This document shows, one piece after another, positions 34,324 to 43,762 of a stretch of 64,000 nt of DNA. The notes beneath the pieces are model-generated. The model made no database searches and was not told where the DNA came from. It worked only from the letters and a program-made list of their open reading frames with translations. The stretch covers positions 1 through 64,000 of the forward strand of contig NZ_JAKWBN010000010.1 in assembly GCF_022511585.1 (NCBI RefSeq). The letters run 5' to 3'. The translations under genes were made by a program, and so were the position numbers. Source of the stretch: Shimazuella soli (GTDB taxonomy: Bacteria > Bacillota > Bacilli > Thermoactinomycetales > Thermoactinomycetaceae). Numbering within the stretch: the first letter of the stretch is position 1; each line of letters opens with the position of its first letter.

Positions 34324-34998
34324 TTATGAAATCCCATTGTCAAGGCGACTAACATGCACCTCTGATTTTCCATCCTTTAGACGAACAAAAAAAGATTGGT
34401 CAGCTGATTCTGTTAAATGAATATTATGTGTCACAAATAAAATCTGACGATCGAAAGTCTCATGTACAGACTGTAAAAATTGTGTCATAGGTAAAATATA
34501 ATCTTCACTTACATGTTTACCTGGTTCATCTAATAGAATCGGACCATTTAATCGAGGCCTTACTGTCTCCAAGAAAGCAATTCGAAGGGCAAGGGAGATA
34601 ATATCCACTACTCCACCACCTCTAGCTTCTTGAGGTTTAGTTCGGATCGTTTCTTCATTCCATTTTGTAACAACATAGAACTCAGCTGTAGGATTTTTTT
34701 CTGCGGGTGATAGATCTATCTCAAAACGAAAAGAAGAACCAAATACGTATTGAAGTGCATTCGTAACTAATGTTTCCAATTGAGTTTTTGCTTGTTTACG
34801 TGCATATTCACCAGATCGTTGAAACAAAAGACGAACTTTGTCCAATAACTCTTGTTCTTGGCGTAGTTTCTCTTCTTGGTCAAGTAACTCCTGCTGCTCC
34901 TTCACAAGCATATCTTTTTTTGTTTTTCGACGAATCCATTCTTCTCTAGCTTCTTTTAATGTAAGATCCATCCTCTCAAATTGCTCAATGGTTTCCAT
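34324..34998 (-). CDS. SbcC/Rad50-like ATPase, C-terminal half
   Basis: 224 residues. The first 70 are coiled coil. The rest is the C-terminal ATPase lobe of a Rad50/SMC-type protein: signature-like region EARGGGVVDIISLALRIAF near 130, Walker B GPILLDEPGK near 160 and the H/switch motif FVTHN near 190. No Walker A is present, so it needs a partner, presumably the N-half at 35196-36698. ATG at 34998 follows AAGGAG by 10 bases; the open frame reaches a TTG at 35004. The gene overlaps the coiled-coil gene by 14 bases and is the last gene of the recA operon. Confidence 0.82.
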   Translation of the reverse strand: METIEQFERMDLTLKEAREEWIRRKTKKDMLVKEQQELLDQEEKLRQEQELLDKVRLLFQRSGEYARKQAKTQLETLVTNALQYVFGSSFRFEIDLSPAEKNPTAEFYVVTKWNEETIRTKPQEARGGGVVDIISLALRIAFLETVRPRLNGPILLDEPGKHVSEDYILPMTQFLQSVHETFDRQILFVTHNIHLTESADQSFFVRLKDGKSEVHVSRLDNGIS

Positions 34999-35242
34999 CA
35001 GCAAGTAGCTCCTTAGGAAGTAATTGTTCTACTTCTTCTAATCCATCTTGAACTTCTTGCTCCAAACGACTTATTTCTTCTGTCAGTTGCTCTGGTTTTA
35101 CTCCTAGTTGCTCCAACTCCATTAATATATCTCTTTCCTGTTTTTCCAGATTTTCTAGTTTTAATTCCGCTCTACGACGTAAATCTTTTGCTTCCTCAAT
35201 TTTTGTTTTTATTTGCCTGATCTTCTCTTCCAGCTGCTGCAT
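34985..35242 (-). CDS. Small coiled-coil protein between the two ATPase halves
   Basis: 85 residues, nearly all heptad-like coiled coil rich in Glu, Lys and Leu (LEEKIRQIKTKIEEAKDLRRR; LTEEISRLEQEVQDGLEE). No cysteine is present. ATG at 35242 has GGAGG 8 bases upstream, inside the end of the preceding gene (47-base overlap). It corresponds in position and character to part of the returning coiled-coil arm of Rad50/SbcC, here made as a separate polypeptide. It has no recognised family. Fusion by a frameshift to the flanking genes is an alternative, but each junction carries its own good ribosome site. Confidence 0.7.
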   Translation of the reverse strand: MQQLEEKIRQIKTKIEEAKDLRRRAELKLENLEKQERDILMELEQLGVKPEQLTEEISRLEQEVQDGLEEVEQLLPKELLADGNH

Positions 35243-36698
35243 AATTACTTCCTCCTTCAAGTTCTTGTAATAAGTGTTGAATCAAGTGATCATTGATTTC
35301 TGACCCACAAATAGGACATTCTCCATGTTCCGTAAGTAAAGCTCCATATTCTTTTAACAAGCCTTGTAAAGTGTTGTTTACCTCAGCTATGCACTGATAT
35401 CCTATTGCTATTCTTTTTCGTTTATCTGTTAAATCTACCAAATAAGTTTGTAGTTTTGCTAAAAGAGATAGTTTTGTTTCTACTTCTGGTAGATGAAGTT
35501 GCAAATTTGCTAGAAAACCTTCGTTGATTTTTAAATACTGTTCTACTTTTTGTTTCCTTTCACATGTATTTTCCCAAATCTGTTTCCACTTCATTAATGC
35601 TTCTAACTGATTGCGCTTTACTTCTACAGCGCTTACAAAATTCATTCCGTGATCTATTTTCTCCGTTTGCTGCAAAACATTTTTTAATTTTTCTTTTTCC
35701 AGTTGAATCTTACTGTATTCATTTTGAAACTTTTTGTAGTTATTCACGATTTTCATTTTCGTGTCTATTTCCTGTTGAATTTGTTCTACTTGGATAATAG
35801 ATTCAGTTTTGTTATGAATAGACTCCTGTTCTGTTTTTTCTTCAACATGAAGACGATAACGAATTAAAAGTTGTCGATATTGGCGAAGATATAATAATTT
35901 ATTTTCTAATGAAATAGAGATATGTTCAGCTTCGCCTATATTAGGAAACCTCTCCAATATATCTTTTTGTACTCGTTTTTCTTGAGTTACCAGTTTATAT
36001 TGGTATGCCAACTGCTTTAATTGAATAAGAAGAGATTGTTTTTCTTTTATGTCAGATGCCCGTTTTTCAGCTTGTAGGAGAGCTGACTCTAAGATATCTA
36101 GATTCTCAAAGGGTTGAAGTTTTTGCTCCACATTTTTCCTTTGTTCAAGAAGATATTTATTTTTTGAAGCGAGTTGTATTCGATCACTATTTAACTTCTT
36201 CAATGCTCTATCTATCAAATGGGCACCACTAACTAGACCAATTGTCTTGGCTTTTACCCCGCTGGATTCAGATAGGAGAAAAGGACCATCAAGCTGATTA
36301 CCCACTTGTAAAAAAATATCTTTTTGATCCAACTCCAAAGGTCTAAATTGATGAGCATTGGCTATCTCCAAAGGCACTTCTGAACCAAAACCTTCAAAAA
36401 TTTGCGGCTCTTCGCCTATTTTTTCCAATTGATAACGATTAATGGAATTTTGATTACGAATTCGTCTAATAATAGTTCCATCATCTAAATGGAGTGCTAC
36501 TTCACAGAGATTAGCACCTATACGAATATATTCCGTTCCTCTAGGGGAATTGAATAAGACCCAACGAAGTGCACGTAAAATAGCACTTTTTCCACTATCG
36601 GATGGACCTACAAACACATTTAAACCCGGATGAAAATCTAGTTCTGTATGTACATGGGATTGGAAGTTTTTTATGATTAATTTTTTAAAATGTATCAT
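35196..36698 (-). CDS. SbcC/Rad50-like ATPase, N-terminal half with zinc hook
   Basis: 500 residues. The N-terminal lobe has KLIIKNFQSHVHTELDF and Walker A GPSDSGKSA near 30. A Q-loop type region near 130 is followed by about 300 residues of coiled coil. The zinc-hook motif ECPICGSE lies at about 460, only 36 residues before the end. Signature and Walker B motifs are absent and occur instead in the gene at 34324-34998. ATG at 36698 is chosen since an AGGGGA site precedes it; the frame extends 12 codons further. It overlaps the SbcD-like gene by 14 bases. The product is expected to form a Rad50-like ATPase only together with the C-half. Confidence 0.82.
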   Translation of the reverse strand: MIHFKKLIIKNFQSHVHTELDFHPGLNVFVGPSDSGKSAILRALRWVLFNSPRGTEYIRIGANLCEVALHLDDGTIIRRIRNQNSINRYQLEKIGEEPQIFEGFGSEVPLEIANAHQFRPLELDQKDIFLQVGNQLDGPFLLSESSGVKAKTIGLVSGAHLIDRALKKLNSDRIQLASKNKYLLEQRKNVEQKLQPFENLDILESALLQAEKRASDIKEKQSLLIQLKQLAYQYKLVTQEKRVQKDILERFPNIGEAEHISISLENKLLYLRQYRQLLIRYRLHVEEKTEQESIHNKTESIIQVEQIQQEIDTKMKIVNNYKKFQNEYSKIQLEKEKLKNVLQQTEKIDHGMNFVSAVEVKRNQLEALMKWKQIWENTCERKQKVEQYLKINEGFLANLQLHLPEVETKLSLLAKLQTYLVDLTDKRKRIAIGYQCIAEVNNTLQGLLKEYGALLTEHGECPICGSEINDHLIQHLLQELEGGSNYAAAGREDQANKNKN

Positions 36699-37683
36699 TA
36701 TTCTTTTCCCCTGCCATCTCTTGAGCTTCTCCAATTCTTTTCAATGCTTCCGCTTTAACAGAAGGATCCAATAGATCAATCTTAGCGATCTCTTCAATGA
36801 TTTCCTCTACTTGAATCCCTTGATAGATGCCCGCTGCATTCACTTCTTGAGCAAATTGGGCCCATTTCTCCTGTCGATATAAAGACTCTTCTTGAACAGA
36901 TCGATCAAAAACATCTTCTCCACGAGCAGCTGTCGTTAATTTTTGAAACTGGATTTGAATTTCTTTTCCTAATTCGATTAGAACAACTTGTGGCATACGC
37001 CTGATTTCTGCTTGCTGATTTGAAAGTCTAGCAACTGAACCTGGATTGATAATATATTTATTGTTTTTATGCTGGATAGGAAAACCTGCATGATAGTGTC
37101 CTGTCAATAATATATCTGCATCGCTTTCCATTTCCAATAAAGCGGATACCATCGTATGAGGCACTCCTTCCGGCAATGCTTTGTCTACAAGCATACCATG
37201 AACCATATGTATACAATAATCTGCTCCTATACGATTGGTAACGGCATAGTCTTCTGTTATGGTACGTTTATCCAAATCGTAATGAAATGCTTGTCCAGTT
37301 AATTGAACTTGATAAGTACCATCTGATAACACAACATGTTCTTTTGGTTTTACTAATGTCAAAACACCAAAAGCCTCTAGTAAACCAAGCATCGTACGAT
37401 CTACAGTGGCAGGATTATGGCCAAAAATATCATGATTACCAGCAATGGCATATACGGGGACGGAAAATTCACGAAAAAGTTGGGCAAACTCCCGAACCAC
37501 TGCAGGGGACAAGTTAGGACGGTCAAAGACATCTCCACCATGTAACACATAGTCCACTTTATTTTTTTCTGCTATCTGTATAATTTCGTTTAATTTTCGC
37601 TTCATCGACTCAAAAAAATCATCTGTACGACCACGAGGAGAAGTCCCTCGAATATGCGTATCTGTGAAATAAAGCAAACGCAT
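36685..37683 (-). CDS. SbcD/Mre11-like metallophosphoesterase
   Basis: 332 residues with every calcineurin-type nuclease motif in Mre11 order: DTHIRG (near 8), HGGDVFDRP (near 48), AGNHD (near 80), MVHGM (near 165) and TGHYHAG (near 195). A C-terminal cap of about 120 residues follows. SbcD and Mre11 nick and resect DNA ends together with SbcC or Rad50; the following genes supply such an ATPase in pieces. The start overlaps the recX stop by one base. B. subtilis has no such gene behind recX, so this may exist beside the normal sbcCD or replace it. Confidence 0.85.
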   Translation of the reverse strand: MRLLYFTDTHIRGTSPRGRTDDFFESMKRKLNEIIQIAEKNKVDYVLHGGDVFDRPNLSPAVVREFAQLFREFSVPVYAIAGNHDIFGHNPATVDRTMLGLLEAFGVLTLVKPKEHVVLSDGTYQVQLTGQAFHYDLDKRTITEDYAVTNRIGADYCIHMVHGMLVDKALPEGVPHTMVSALLEMESDADILLTGHYHAGFPIQHKNNKYIINPGSVARLSNQQAEIRRMPQVVLIELGKEIQIQFQKLTTAARGEDVFDRSVQEESLYRQEKWAQFAQEVNAAGIYQGIQVEEIIEEIAKIDLLDPSVKAEALKRIGEAQEMAGEKNNDTF

Positions 37684-38318
37684 TATGACCCCTCCAGATC
37701 ACGTTTGTTTCTGATATGCTGCAATGCTTGACGAACCAAATGGGAGGGAAATCCTCTTCGTAAAAGATAAGAGCCCAATCGACGTTCAATGGTTTGCCAA
37801 TCTTCTTGACAAAGACGAGAATAGCGCCGTTCGGCGACCTCCGTCACCAACTGGCGCTCCTCGATGATGTTCTCTTCTTGAATAGCCTTATCAATATTAG
37901 TAGAAGAAACTCCCTTGCGTTTTAATTCTTGCTTAAGACGATTAATTCCTAGTTTTTTACCCATCTGTCTTTCTTTAATCCAACTAACTGCATATTGATG
38001 ATCATCCAAAAAGCCTTGCTGTTTCATTGATTCGAGAACAGATTTGATAAGTATTTCATCAAATCCTTTTTCTAGTAAATGTTTCTCTGCTTCTTTCACG
38101 GTTCTTGGACGATAACTGATATAACGAAAAAAGGCTTGGGTTACATAATGACGCTCCTGAGCCTCGCTGATTTCTGTTAGGTAGGAAGGTTCTATTTCCA
38201 TCCCTTTATGTAAACCATACTTTACCAAAACATCCTCATGGACAGAGAGCACAGGCTCTCCATCCACTTGGATTTCGTAACGCTTATGTCGTTGTCCTAC
38301 AATAGCTGAAATTATCAC
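37683..38318 (-). CDS. recX: Regulatory protein RecX
   Basis: Modulator of RecA filaments. In 211 residues there are three RecX helical repeats ([49 protein letters not shown]). The start is GTG at 38318 and overlaps the recA stop by 4 bases. Unlike in Bacillus, recX is directly coupled to recA and continues into the nuclease genes. Confidence 0.93.
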   Translation of the reverse strand: MIISAIVGQRHKRYEIQVDGEPVLSVHEDVLVKYGLHKGMEIEPSYLTEISEAQERHYVTQAFFRYISYRPRTVKEAEKHLLEKGFDEILIKSVLESMKQQGFLDDHQYAVSWIKERQMGKKLGINRLKQELKRKGVSSTNIDKAIQEENIIEERQLVTEVAERRYSRLCQEDWQTIERRLGSYLLRRGFPSHLVRQALQHIRNKRDLEGS

Positions 38319-39418
38319 TTGAGATCAAATAGCGGTGTTTCTTCCTCCGCTTTCTCCTTTGCTTTACGGCCTCTTTTTGGCTTTTCCGCTTCTTCGACTT
38401 CTACCGTAGCGGCAGCTTCTTCTACATGAATAACTGGTAGGTCATAATGTGCACGAATTTGATTTTCAATCTTTAAGAAGGTATCCGTATTTTCTTTGAG
38501 GAATTGCTTTGCATTTTCTCTGCCTTGACCCATGCGATCACCATTGAAAGAGTACCATGCTCCACTCTTATTTACAATCTCTAATTCCGTAGCAATATCT
38601 AGTGCACTACCTTCTTTTGAAATACCCTCACCGAACATAATATCTACTTCAGCCACTTTAAATGGAGGGGCAACTTTGTTTTTAACCACTTTGATTTTAG
38701 TCCGGTTTCCAACCATATCGGTACCTTGTTTGATGGTTTCCGCACGACGTACTTCCAAACGTACACTGGAGTAGAACTTCAAAGCACGTCCTCCTGGAGT
38801 TGTTTCTGGGTTACCAAACATAACACCAACTTTTTCACGGATCTGGTTGATAAAGATCGCAATAGTTTTGGATTTGTTGATCGCACCAGATAACTTTCTC
38901 AATGCTTGGGACATCAATCGGGCCTGAAGACCTACATGAGAATCTCCCATTTCTCCTTCTATCTCCGCTTTTGGAACCAACGCTGCTACAGAGTCAATCA
39001 CAATAATATCAATTGCTCCACTGCGCACCAAAGCCTCAGAAATTTCCAATGCTTGTTCCCCTGTATCTGGTTGGGATAAGAGTAGATCAGAAATATCCAC
39101 ACCTAATTTTTGTGCATAAACAGGGTCAAGGGCATGTTCTGCATCAATAAATGCAGCTTGACCGCCATTTCTTTGAATTTCTGCTATTGCATGCAATGCG
39201 ACAGTGGTTTTACCTGACGATTCTGGTCCATATACTTCAATAATACGTCCACGAGGATATCCTCCTACTCCAAGTGCAATATCAAGAGCAAGAGCACCAC
39301 TGGAGATAGTCTCTACTTGATTGGAAGCTTCTTCTCCCATTTTCATAATAGAACCTTTACCAAATTGCTTTTCGATTTGTCTCAGTGCCATTTCCAAGGC
39401 TTGTTTACGATCTGACAT
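38315..39418 (-). CDS. recA: Recombinase RecA
   Basis: Strand-exchange ATPase and SOS co-protease. In 367 residues Walker A is GPESSGKTT near 65, Walker B is [12 protein letters not shown], and loop 1/loop 2 regions are around [15 protein letters not shown] and [22 protein letters not shown]. The C-terminal tail is long, charged and rich in Lys and Glu. ATG at 39418 is used because the family begins MSDRKQALE and GAGGGAG precedes it; the frame extends eight codons more. It heads an operon with recX and the split SbcCD-like genes. No convincing LexA box was recognised near it. Confidence 0.96.
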   Translation of the reverse strand: MSDRKQALEMALRQIEKQFGKGSIMKMGEEASNQVETISSGALALDIALGVGGYPRGRIIEVYGPESSGKTTVALHAIAEIQRNGGQAAFIDAEHALDPVYAQKLGVDISDLLLSQPDTGEQALEISEALVRSGAIDIIVIDSVAALVPKAEIEGEMGDSHVGLQARLMSQALRKLSGAINKSKTIAIFINQIREKVGVMFGNPETTPGGRALKFYSSVRLEVRRAETIKQGTDMVGNRTKIKVVKNKVAPPFKVAEVDIMFGEGISKEGSALDIATELEIVNKSGAWYSFNGDRMGQGRENAKQFLKENTDTFLKIENQIRAHYDLPVIHVEEAAATVEVEEAEKPKRGRKAKEKAEEETPLFDLK

Positions 39419-39651
39419 ATGTAGAAACTCTCCCTCTTTCATAAAGTTAGAATGATTGCATTATTCTTACTTATTTTCAGTTTGTATACACGATCTTATG
39501 AGTAGTAAGAAGTTTTTCATCACTTTCATCTTCTCTATCATAACTTGTTTCTCAAAGGATAACAAGCCTTTTCCCGAACATTTATTCTGTAAAATATTTG
39601 CGTTAGAACTTGCACAAATGTGGTAATCTAAGTTCATAGGAGGGTAGTCAT

Positions 39652-39966
39652 ATGGACAAAGATCAATTGAGAAGCCAAATATTGGAGCAGTTAGAAGAAG
39701 TAAACGATCCTGAACTAGGCATCGACATCGTTAACTTAGGATTAGTTTATGATATTGATATAAGTGAATCCAATAATGTCAAAATAACCATGACTTTAAC
39801 CGCAATGGGTTGCCCCTTAGCTGGAATGATAAATGGTCTAGTAGAAGACGCTGTTCGAAAAGTCGAAGGTGTAGACGAAATTGAAGTAGATATCGTTTGG
39901 GACCCACCATGGAGCAAAGACCGAATGTCTCGCTATGCAAAAATAGCTCTAGGAATTCCAGATTGA
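39652..39966 (+). CDS. DUF59/MIP18-family Fe-S assembly-type protein
   Basis: 104 residues of the MIP18 (PaaD/SufT-like) family, which helps Fe-S cluster insertion: VNDPELGIDIVNLGLVYDI and TLTAMGCPLAGMI with the conserved Cys near 58, and DIVWDPPWSKDRMS at the end. GGAGGG precedes the ATG. It is a single gene on the plus strand, divergent from recA, ending in a strong terminator. In this family the Cys may be functionally important. Confidence 0.9.
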   Translation: MDKDQLRSQILEQLEEVNDPELGIDIVNLGLVYDIDISESNNVKITMTLTAMGCPLAGMINGLVEDAVRKVEGVDEIEVDIVWDPPWSKDRMSRYAKIALGIPD

Positions 39967-39967
39967 A

Positions 39968-40003
39968 AAAATGCACCTAGCATTCCTCAGCTAGGTGCAT
40001 TTT
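39968..40003. terminator. Bidirectional terminator between the DUF59 and helicase genes
   Basis: A 13-bp perfect stem (AAAATGCACCTAG/CTAGGTGCATTTT) with A and T runs on both sides can serve the two convergent genes. Confidence 0.9.
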
Positions 40004-40011
40004 ACTTATAT

Positions 40012-41667
40012 TCAACCTCTTGCATTCACTTCTGGTCTGCGACTCCTACCTGAATCAGAACGTGATTCGCGTGTTGCAGGTCTTGGTGAATTGGTCCTTG
40101 GTCTTGCGGGTTCCATGTTGACACGCATTCCATTGATACGGGATTGTTGAAGAGCCTCGTAAACAAACGGAGCAATCTCTTCTTGAACTTCTACAAACGA
40201 GAAACGATCATAAATATTGATTCGTCCCACTTGACGCAAACCAATACCAGCATGATCAGCAATTGCTTTAGCGAGCTCTTGTGGACGAAGATTGCTATTA
40301 CGCCCGACGTTAATAAAGAAACGCACCATCCCAGGAGAAGCCCCTGTCTCCCCAAAATTATAAGAAGCATCGCTAGCTTTATTAAATCGTTCAAAGAAAG
40401 TAAGGTATAAAGATGCTGCTGCCACTTTTTCTGCTGAGAACTTGTCGGCAAGCTGCTGGGTCATATCTTCAAATAAAGAAAGATCAGCTTCAGAGCGAAT
40501 AACATCTTCAATTTGTGAAATCCAACTTTGTTGTTGTTTCGCTGCTACTTCTTCTAAAGTGGGAAGCTCACGGGATACAAGTTTTGCTCCTGTTTCTTGC
40601 TCGATTAGACGCAGTTGTTTCATTTCACGAGGAGTAATTAAAGTAAGAGCCATCCCTGTGCGACCTGCACGACCAGTACGTCCAATTCGATGGACATAAC
40701 TTTCTACATCTTGAGGGATATCGTAATTAATCACATGAGTTACACTCCCGACATCAATGCCTCGAGCAGCAACATCTGTAGCAACAAGAAGTTCTATTTC
40801 ACCTTGGCGAAACTGCCCCATTACCCGGTCACGTTGTTGTTGTTGCAGATCACCGTGTAGCCCGCCTGCTAAATAACCTCTTACTTGAAGAGCCTCCGTT
40901 AAATCATCGACCCCTTTTTTGGTACGGCAAAAAACAATTGCTAACTCAATTTCTTCACTATCTAAGATTCTACAGAGAGCTTCCACCTTCATATTTTCCA
41001 GGACTCGGTAATAAACCTGTTGAATCATAGGTACGGTAACTTCACCCCGATTGATAGTGATATATTTAGGTTTTCTCATATATTTGTGAGATAACTGACG
41101 AATTGCTGGGGGCATGGTAGCTGAAAACAGTAGTAATTGACGTTGTCCAGGCAAAAATCTGAGTACTGTCTCGATGTCATCGATAAAACCCATATCTAGC
41201 ATTTCATCTGCTTCATCTAAAACTATTACTTCTACACCATCTGTTTTTAATGTGCCTCTGCGCAAATGGTCTAGTAATCTTCCCGGTGTGCCAATCACCA
41301 CATGTACACCTTGTTGTAAAGCTTTAATTTGTCTAATTATGGATTGGCCACCATATATAGGCAATGTTTTCACTCTTTTTGGACGCCCTAAACGCCGTAG
41401 TTCCTCGGAAACTTGAATAGCTAGCTCCCGAGTAGGGGTTAAAATAATACTTTGGACACGATTATCAGATGGATCAATACGCTCTAAAACTGGAATACCA
41501 AATGCGGCTGTTTTGCCTGTACCAGTTTGAGCTTGCCCAATCACATCTTCTCCGCGTATAACAGCTGGGATACACTCAGCTTGAATAGGGGAAGGCTCTT
41601 CATAACCTATATCTTGTATCCCTTTCATGATATCATTACTTAGATCAAAATCCTCAAAACGTTTCAT
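40012..41667 (-). CDS. DEAD-box RNA helicase (CshA/DeaD type)
   Basis: 551 residues. The helicase core shows the Q motif with PSPIQAECIP, then AQTGTGKT, PTRELAIQ, LDEADEMLDMGF, SAT, HRIGRTGRAGR, all in order. A DbpA-type RNA-binding domain follows at about 445-520 (RFFINVGRNSNLRPQEL; IYDRFSFVEV). A basic, Arg/Ser-rich tail ends the protein. It probably works in ribosome assembly, mRNA turnover or cold adaptation like CshA. The start overlaps cinA by 4 bases, a position not seen in B. subtilis, where recA follows cinA. Confidence 0.94.
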   Translation of the reverse strand: MKRFEDFDLSNDIMKGIQDIGYEEPSPIQAECIPAVIRGEDVIGQAQTGTGKTAAFGIPVLERIDPSDNRVQSIILTPTRELAIQVSEELRRLGRPKRVKTLPIYGGQSIIRQIKALQQGVHVVIGTPGRLLDHLRRGTLKTDGVEVIVLDEADEMLDMGFIDDIETVLRFLPGQRQLLLFSATMPPAIRQLSHKYMRKPKYITINRGEVTVPMIQQVYYRVLENMKVEALCRILDSEEIELAIVFCRTKKGVDDLTEALQVRGYLAGGLHGDLQQQQRDRVMGQFRQGEIELLVATDVAARGIDVGSVTHVINYDIPQDVESYVHRIGRTGRAGRTGMALTLITPREMKQLRLIEQETGAKLVSRELPTLEEVAAKQQQSWISQIEDVIRSEADLSLFEDMTQQLADKFSAEKVAAASLYLTFFERFNKASDASYNFGETGASPGMVRFFINVGRNSNLRPQELAKAIADHAGIGLRQVGRINIYDRFSFVEVQEEIAPFVYEALQQSRINGMRVNMEPARPRTNSPRPATRESRSDSGRSRRPEVNARG

Positions 41668-42917
41668 ATCGTAGTTTCACCTTTCTTTAGCCGTTCAAGT
41701 AGAAAGAACAATGCATGTTTTGCTGCAGATTTTTGAATACGTTCTCTATCTCCTGTTAACGATAACTCCAAGACAGCAGTAGGCATACCTATTTGAGCCA
41801 AACCAATATACACCAAACCAACTGGTTTACTTTCAGATGAAGCAGGACCTGCTACTCCTGTCACACTTATTGCAAAGTCAGTTTGAAACCTTTGTCTTGT
41901 CTGTTCTGCTAATTGCTCAGCAGCTTTCATACTTACTGCTCCAAATTCTTTTAGTACCTGAGTGGAAACACCTACAATATCGGTTTTAGCTTTATTTGAA
42001 TAGGATACAAATCCACCTTTCACTTCTTCACTAGCACCTGGAACAGTAGTTAATAAATGAACAACGAGGCCACCTGTGCAACTTTCTGCTGTAGCGACAC
42101 TTTGCTTGTTATTTCTTAAATGATGAATTACTAATTCTTCTAGAGATTCTTCGCTCTCACTATAACAGTGTTTCCCAACTCTGGACAAAATTTCGTTTCG
42201 AATTGGTTCAATCAATTGTTTTGCTAAATCTTCCGATTCTGCGTGTGAGGTGATTCGCAAAGTTACTCCAATATCCATTGCATATGTGGCAAGAATAGGA
42301 TTATCAGAAGTGATAATTAAATCTTTTAACTCTTCTTCTAGAGCAGACTCTCCAATCCCCAAAAAAGACATGGGATGTGAGTAAATGACCTCTTTCGATG
42401 GTAATATACGATGCAAAAAAGGAAGTACTTGTTGTTCAAACATTGGTTTTAATTCACCGGGAGGACCAGGCAATAATATATAAATAACTCCATCTTTCGT
42501 AATGGATAAGCCTGGAGCAGTACCTTTTTCATTGGGGAATACAATTCCTGAGGAAAATACCAATGCCTGTTTGTAATTATTAGTGGGAATAGGAGTATTA
42601 CGCTTTGAAAAATGTCTTTCTAAACGTTGTCGCCATTGTAGATCTTCTACTAATGTTTCTCCTAACATGTCTGCCAATGTCTCTTTTGTTAAATCATCTA
42701 ATGTTGGCCCGAGACCACCACATAGGAATACCAGCTGTGATCTACTATGAGCTACCTTTATTACCTCTGCTAAACGATCAGCATGATCTCCAACAGACGT
42801 ATGATAGGCAACTTCTACACCAATAGGAACGCATGCACGAGAAATAAACTGTGAATGAGTATTAAGTGTAACACCTAGCATGAGCTCGGATCCGACTGTA
42901 ATTACTTCGGCTTGCAT
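41664..42917 (-). CDS. cinA: CinA-like protein (competence-damage inducible)
   Basis: 417 residues: an N-terminal MoCF/molybdopterin-binding type domain (VITVGSELMLG; FLCGGLGPTLDDLTKE; LLPGPPGELKPMF) and a C-terminal CinA/PncC domain (SVATAESCTGGLV; FAISVTGVAGP). The latter is associated with nicotinamide-mononucleotide deamidase. ATG at 42917 is chosen since GAGGAG lies 7 bases before it. It sits between pgsA and the helicase and recA region as in Bacillus. Confidence 0.94.
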   Translation of the reverse strand: MQAEVITVGSELMLGVTLNTHSQFISRACVPIGVEVAYHTSVGDHADRLAEVIKVAHSRSQLVFLCGGLGPTLDDLTKETLADMLGETLVEDLQWRQRLERHFSKRNTPIPTNNYKQALVFSSGIVFPNEKGTAPGLSITKDGVIYILLPGPPGELKPMFEQQVLPFLHRILPSKEVIYSHPMSFLGIGESALEEELKDLIITSDNPILATYAMDIGVTLRITSHAESEDLAKQLIEPIRNEILSRVGKHCYSESEESLEELVIHHLRNNKQSVATAESCTGGLVVHLLTTVPGASEEVKGGFVSYSNKAKTDIVGVSTQVLKEFGAVSMKAAEQLAEQTRQRFQTDFAISVTGVAGPASSESKPVGLVYIGLAQIGMPTAVLELSLTGDRERIQKSAAKHALFFLLERLKKGETTI

Positions 42918-42928
42918 GGAGCAACTCC

Positions 42929-43513
42929 TCATCCGTTTTTAGTAAGAGATACGATTTTCCTATTTTTATAAAAATAGTCAAGTCCTGACAAAATGGTGAT
43001 AATGACAGCTAACCATGTAGCAATGATGGAAAAGGGGAAAGCAAAGTTAGAAAACGGAAAATTATTCAACATAAGCGATACAATTGCCACAATTTGTACA
43101 ATGGTTTTAATTTTACCAAGTGTACTCGCTGCAATAATATGGCCTTCCGCAACTGCAATCAATCGAAGACCTGTAACCGCAAATTCACGGCTTATGATTA
43201 CAATAGCAATCCACGCCGGGAGCCGCTGCATGTCTACAAGTGAGATAAGCGCAGCGGTTATCAATAGCTTGTCAGCAAGTGGGTCTAAGAACTTGCCCAA
43301 ATTGGTAATGGTTTTATTTTTTCTTGCTATGTAGCCATCTAATCCGTCTGTAACAGCAGCGATAATAAAAACAAAAGTTGCGATCAGCTCACTAACCCGA
43401 AGTGTAACCACGCCAAGTCGCACGACGCCAAAATCAAAGCGAATTAGCAAAAAAATCATCACGACAGGCACAAGAAAAATACGTACTAATGTTATTTTAT
43501 TGGCCAAGTTCAC
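42929..43513 (-). CDS. pgsA: CDP-diacylglycerol-glycerol-3-phosphate phosphatidyltransferase
   Basis: Membrane enzyme of phosphatidylglycerol synthesis, about 194 residues with several spans. The CDP-alcohol phosphotransferase motif DG-xx-AR-x8-G-xxx-D-xxx-D is complete in DGYIARKNKTITNLGKFLD and the following PLAD. GTG at 43513 is preferred over two TTG codons just before it, because GGGAGG then has normal spacing and the protein begins VNLANKITLVR as in Bacillus. It lies downstream of the RodZ-type array. Confidence 0.94.
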   Translation of the reverse strand: MNLANKITLVRIFLVPVVMIFLLIRFDFGVVRLGVVTLRVSELIATFVFIIAAVTDGLDGYIARKNKTITNLGKFLDPLADKLLITAALISLVDMQRLPAWIAIVIISREFAVTGLRLIAVAEGHIIAASTLGKIKTIVQIVAIVSLMLNNFPFSNFAFPFSIIATWLAVIITILSGLDYFYKNRKIVSLTKNG

Positions 43514-43762
43514 CAACAACTACCTCCCTGATTTACTTCTCTTGGCTGGGAAGGGAGATGAAAAATAAGCCGTTATCCCAATGCCATGGGCTTTTTGTTG
43601 TACGGATATCGCACACATGTTTATTTATGAAACTTTCTCGGTCTTCATCACTATTATCCACTATTTCCATTCAAAATTGAATATCAAAAAAGGAAGAAAG
43701 CAATCCTTTCGTAAGTATAAACTACAGCAGAGAGTGATGTCAAAAATGTAACAGGATAGAAT

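Noticed and set aside
34985-36698. Simple frameshifts in one ordinary sbcC gene
   Set aside because: Not excluded, but two independent frameshifts that each leave a good ribosome site plus ATG are less likely than true separate genes, and the coiled-coil arms differ strongly in length from SbcC.
39575-39588. LexA-box-like CGAACATTTATTCT upstream of recA
   Set aside because: The second half has a mismatch at an important position, and it lies about 155 bases from the recA start without a clear promoter nearby. Not strong enough to call.
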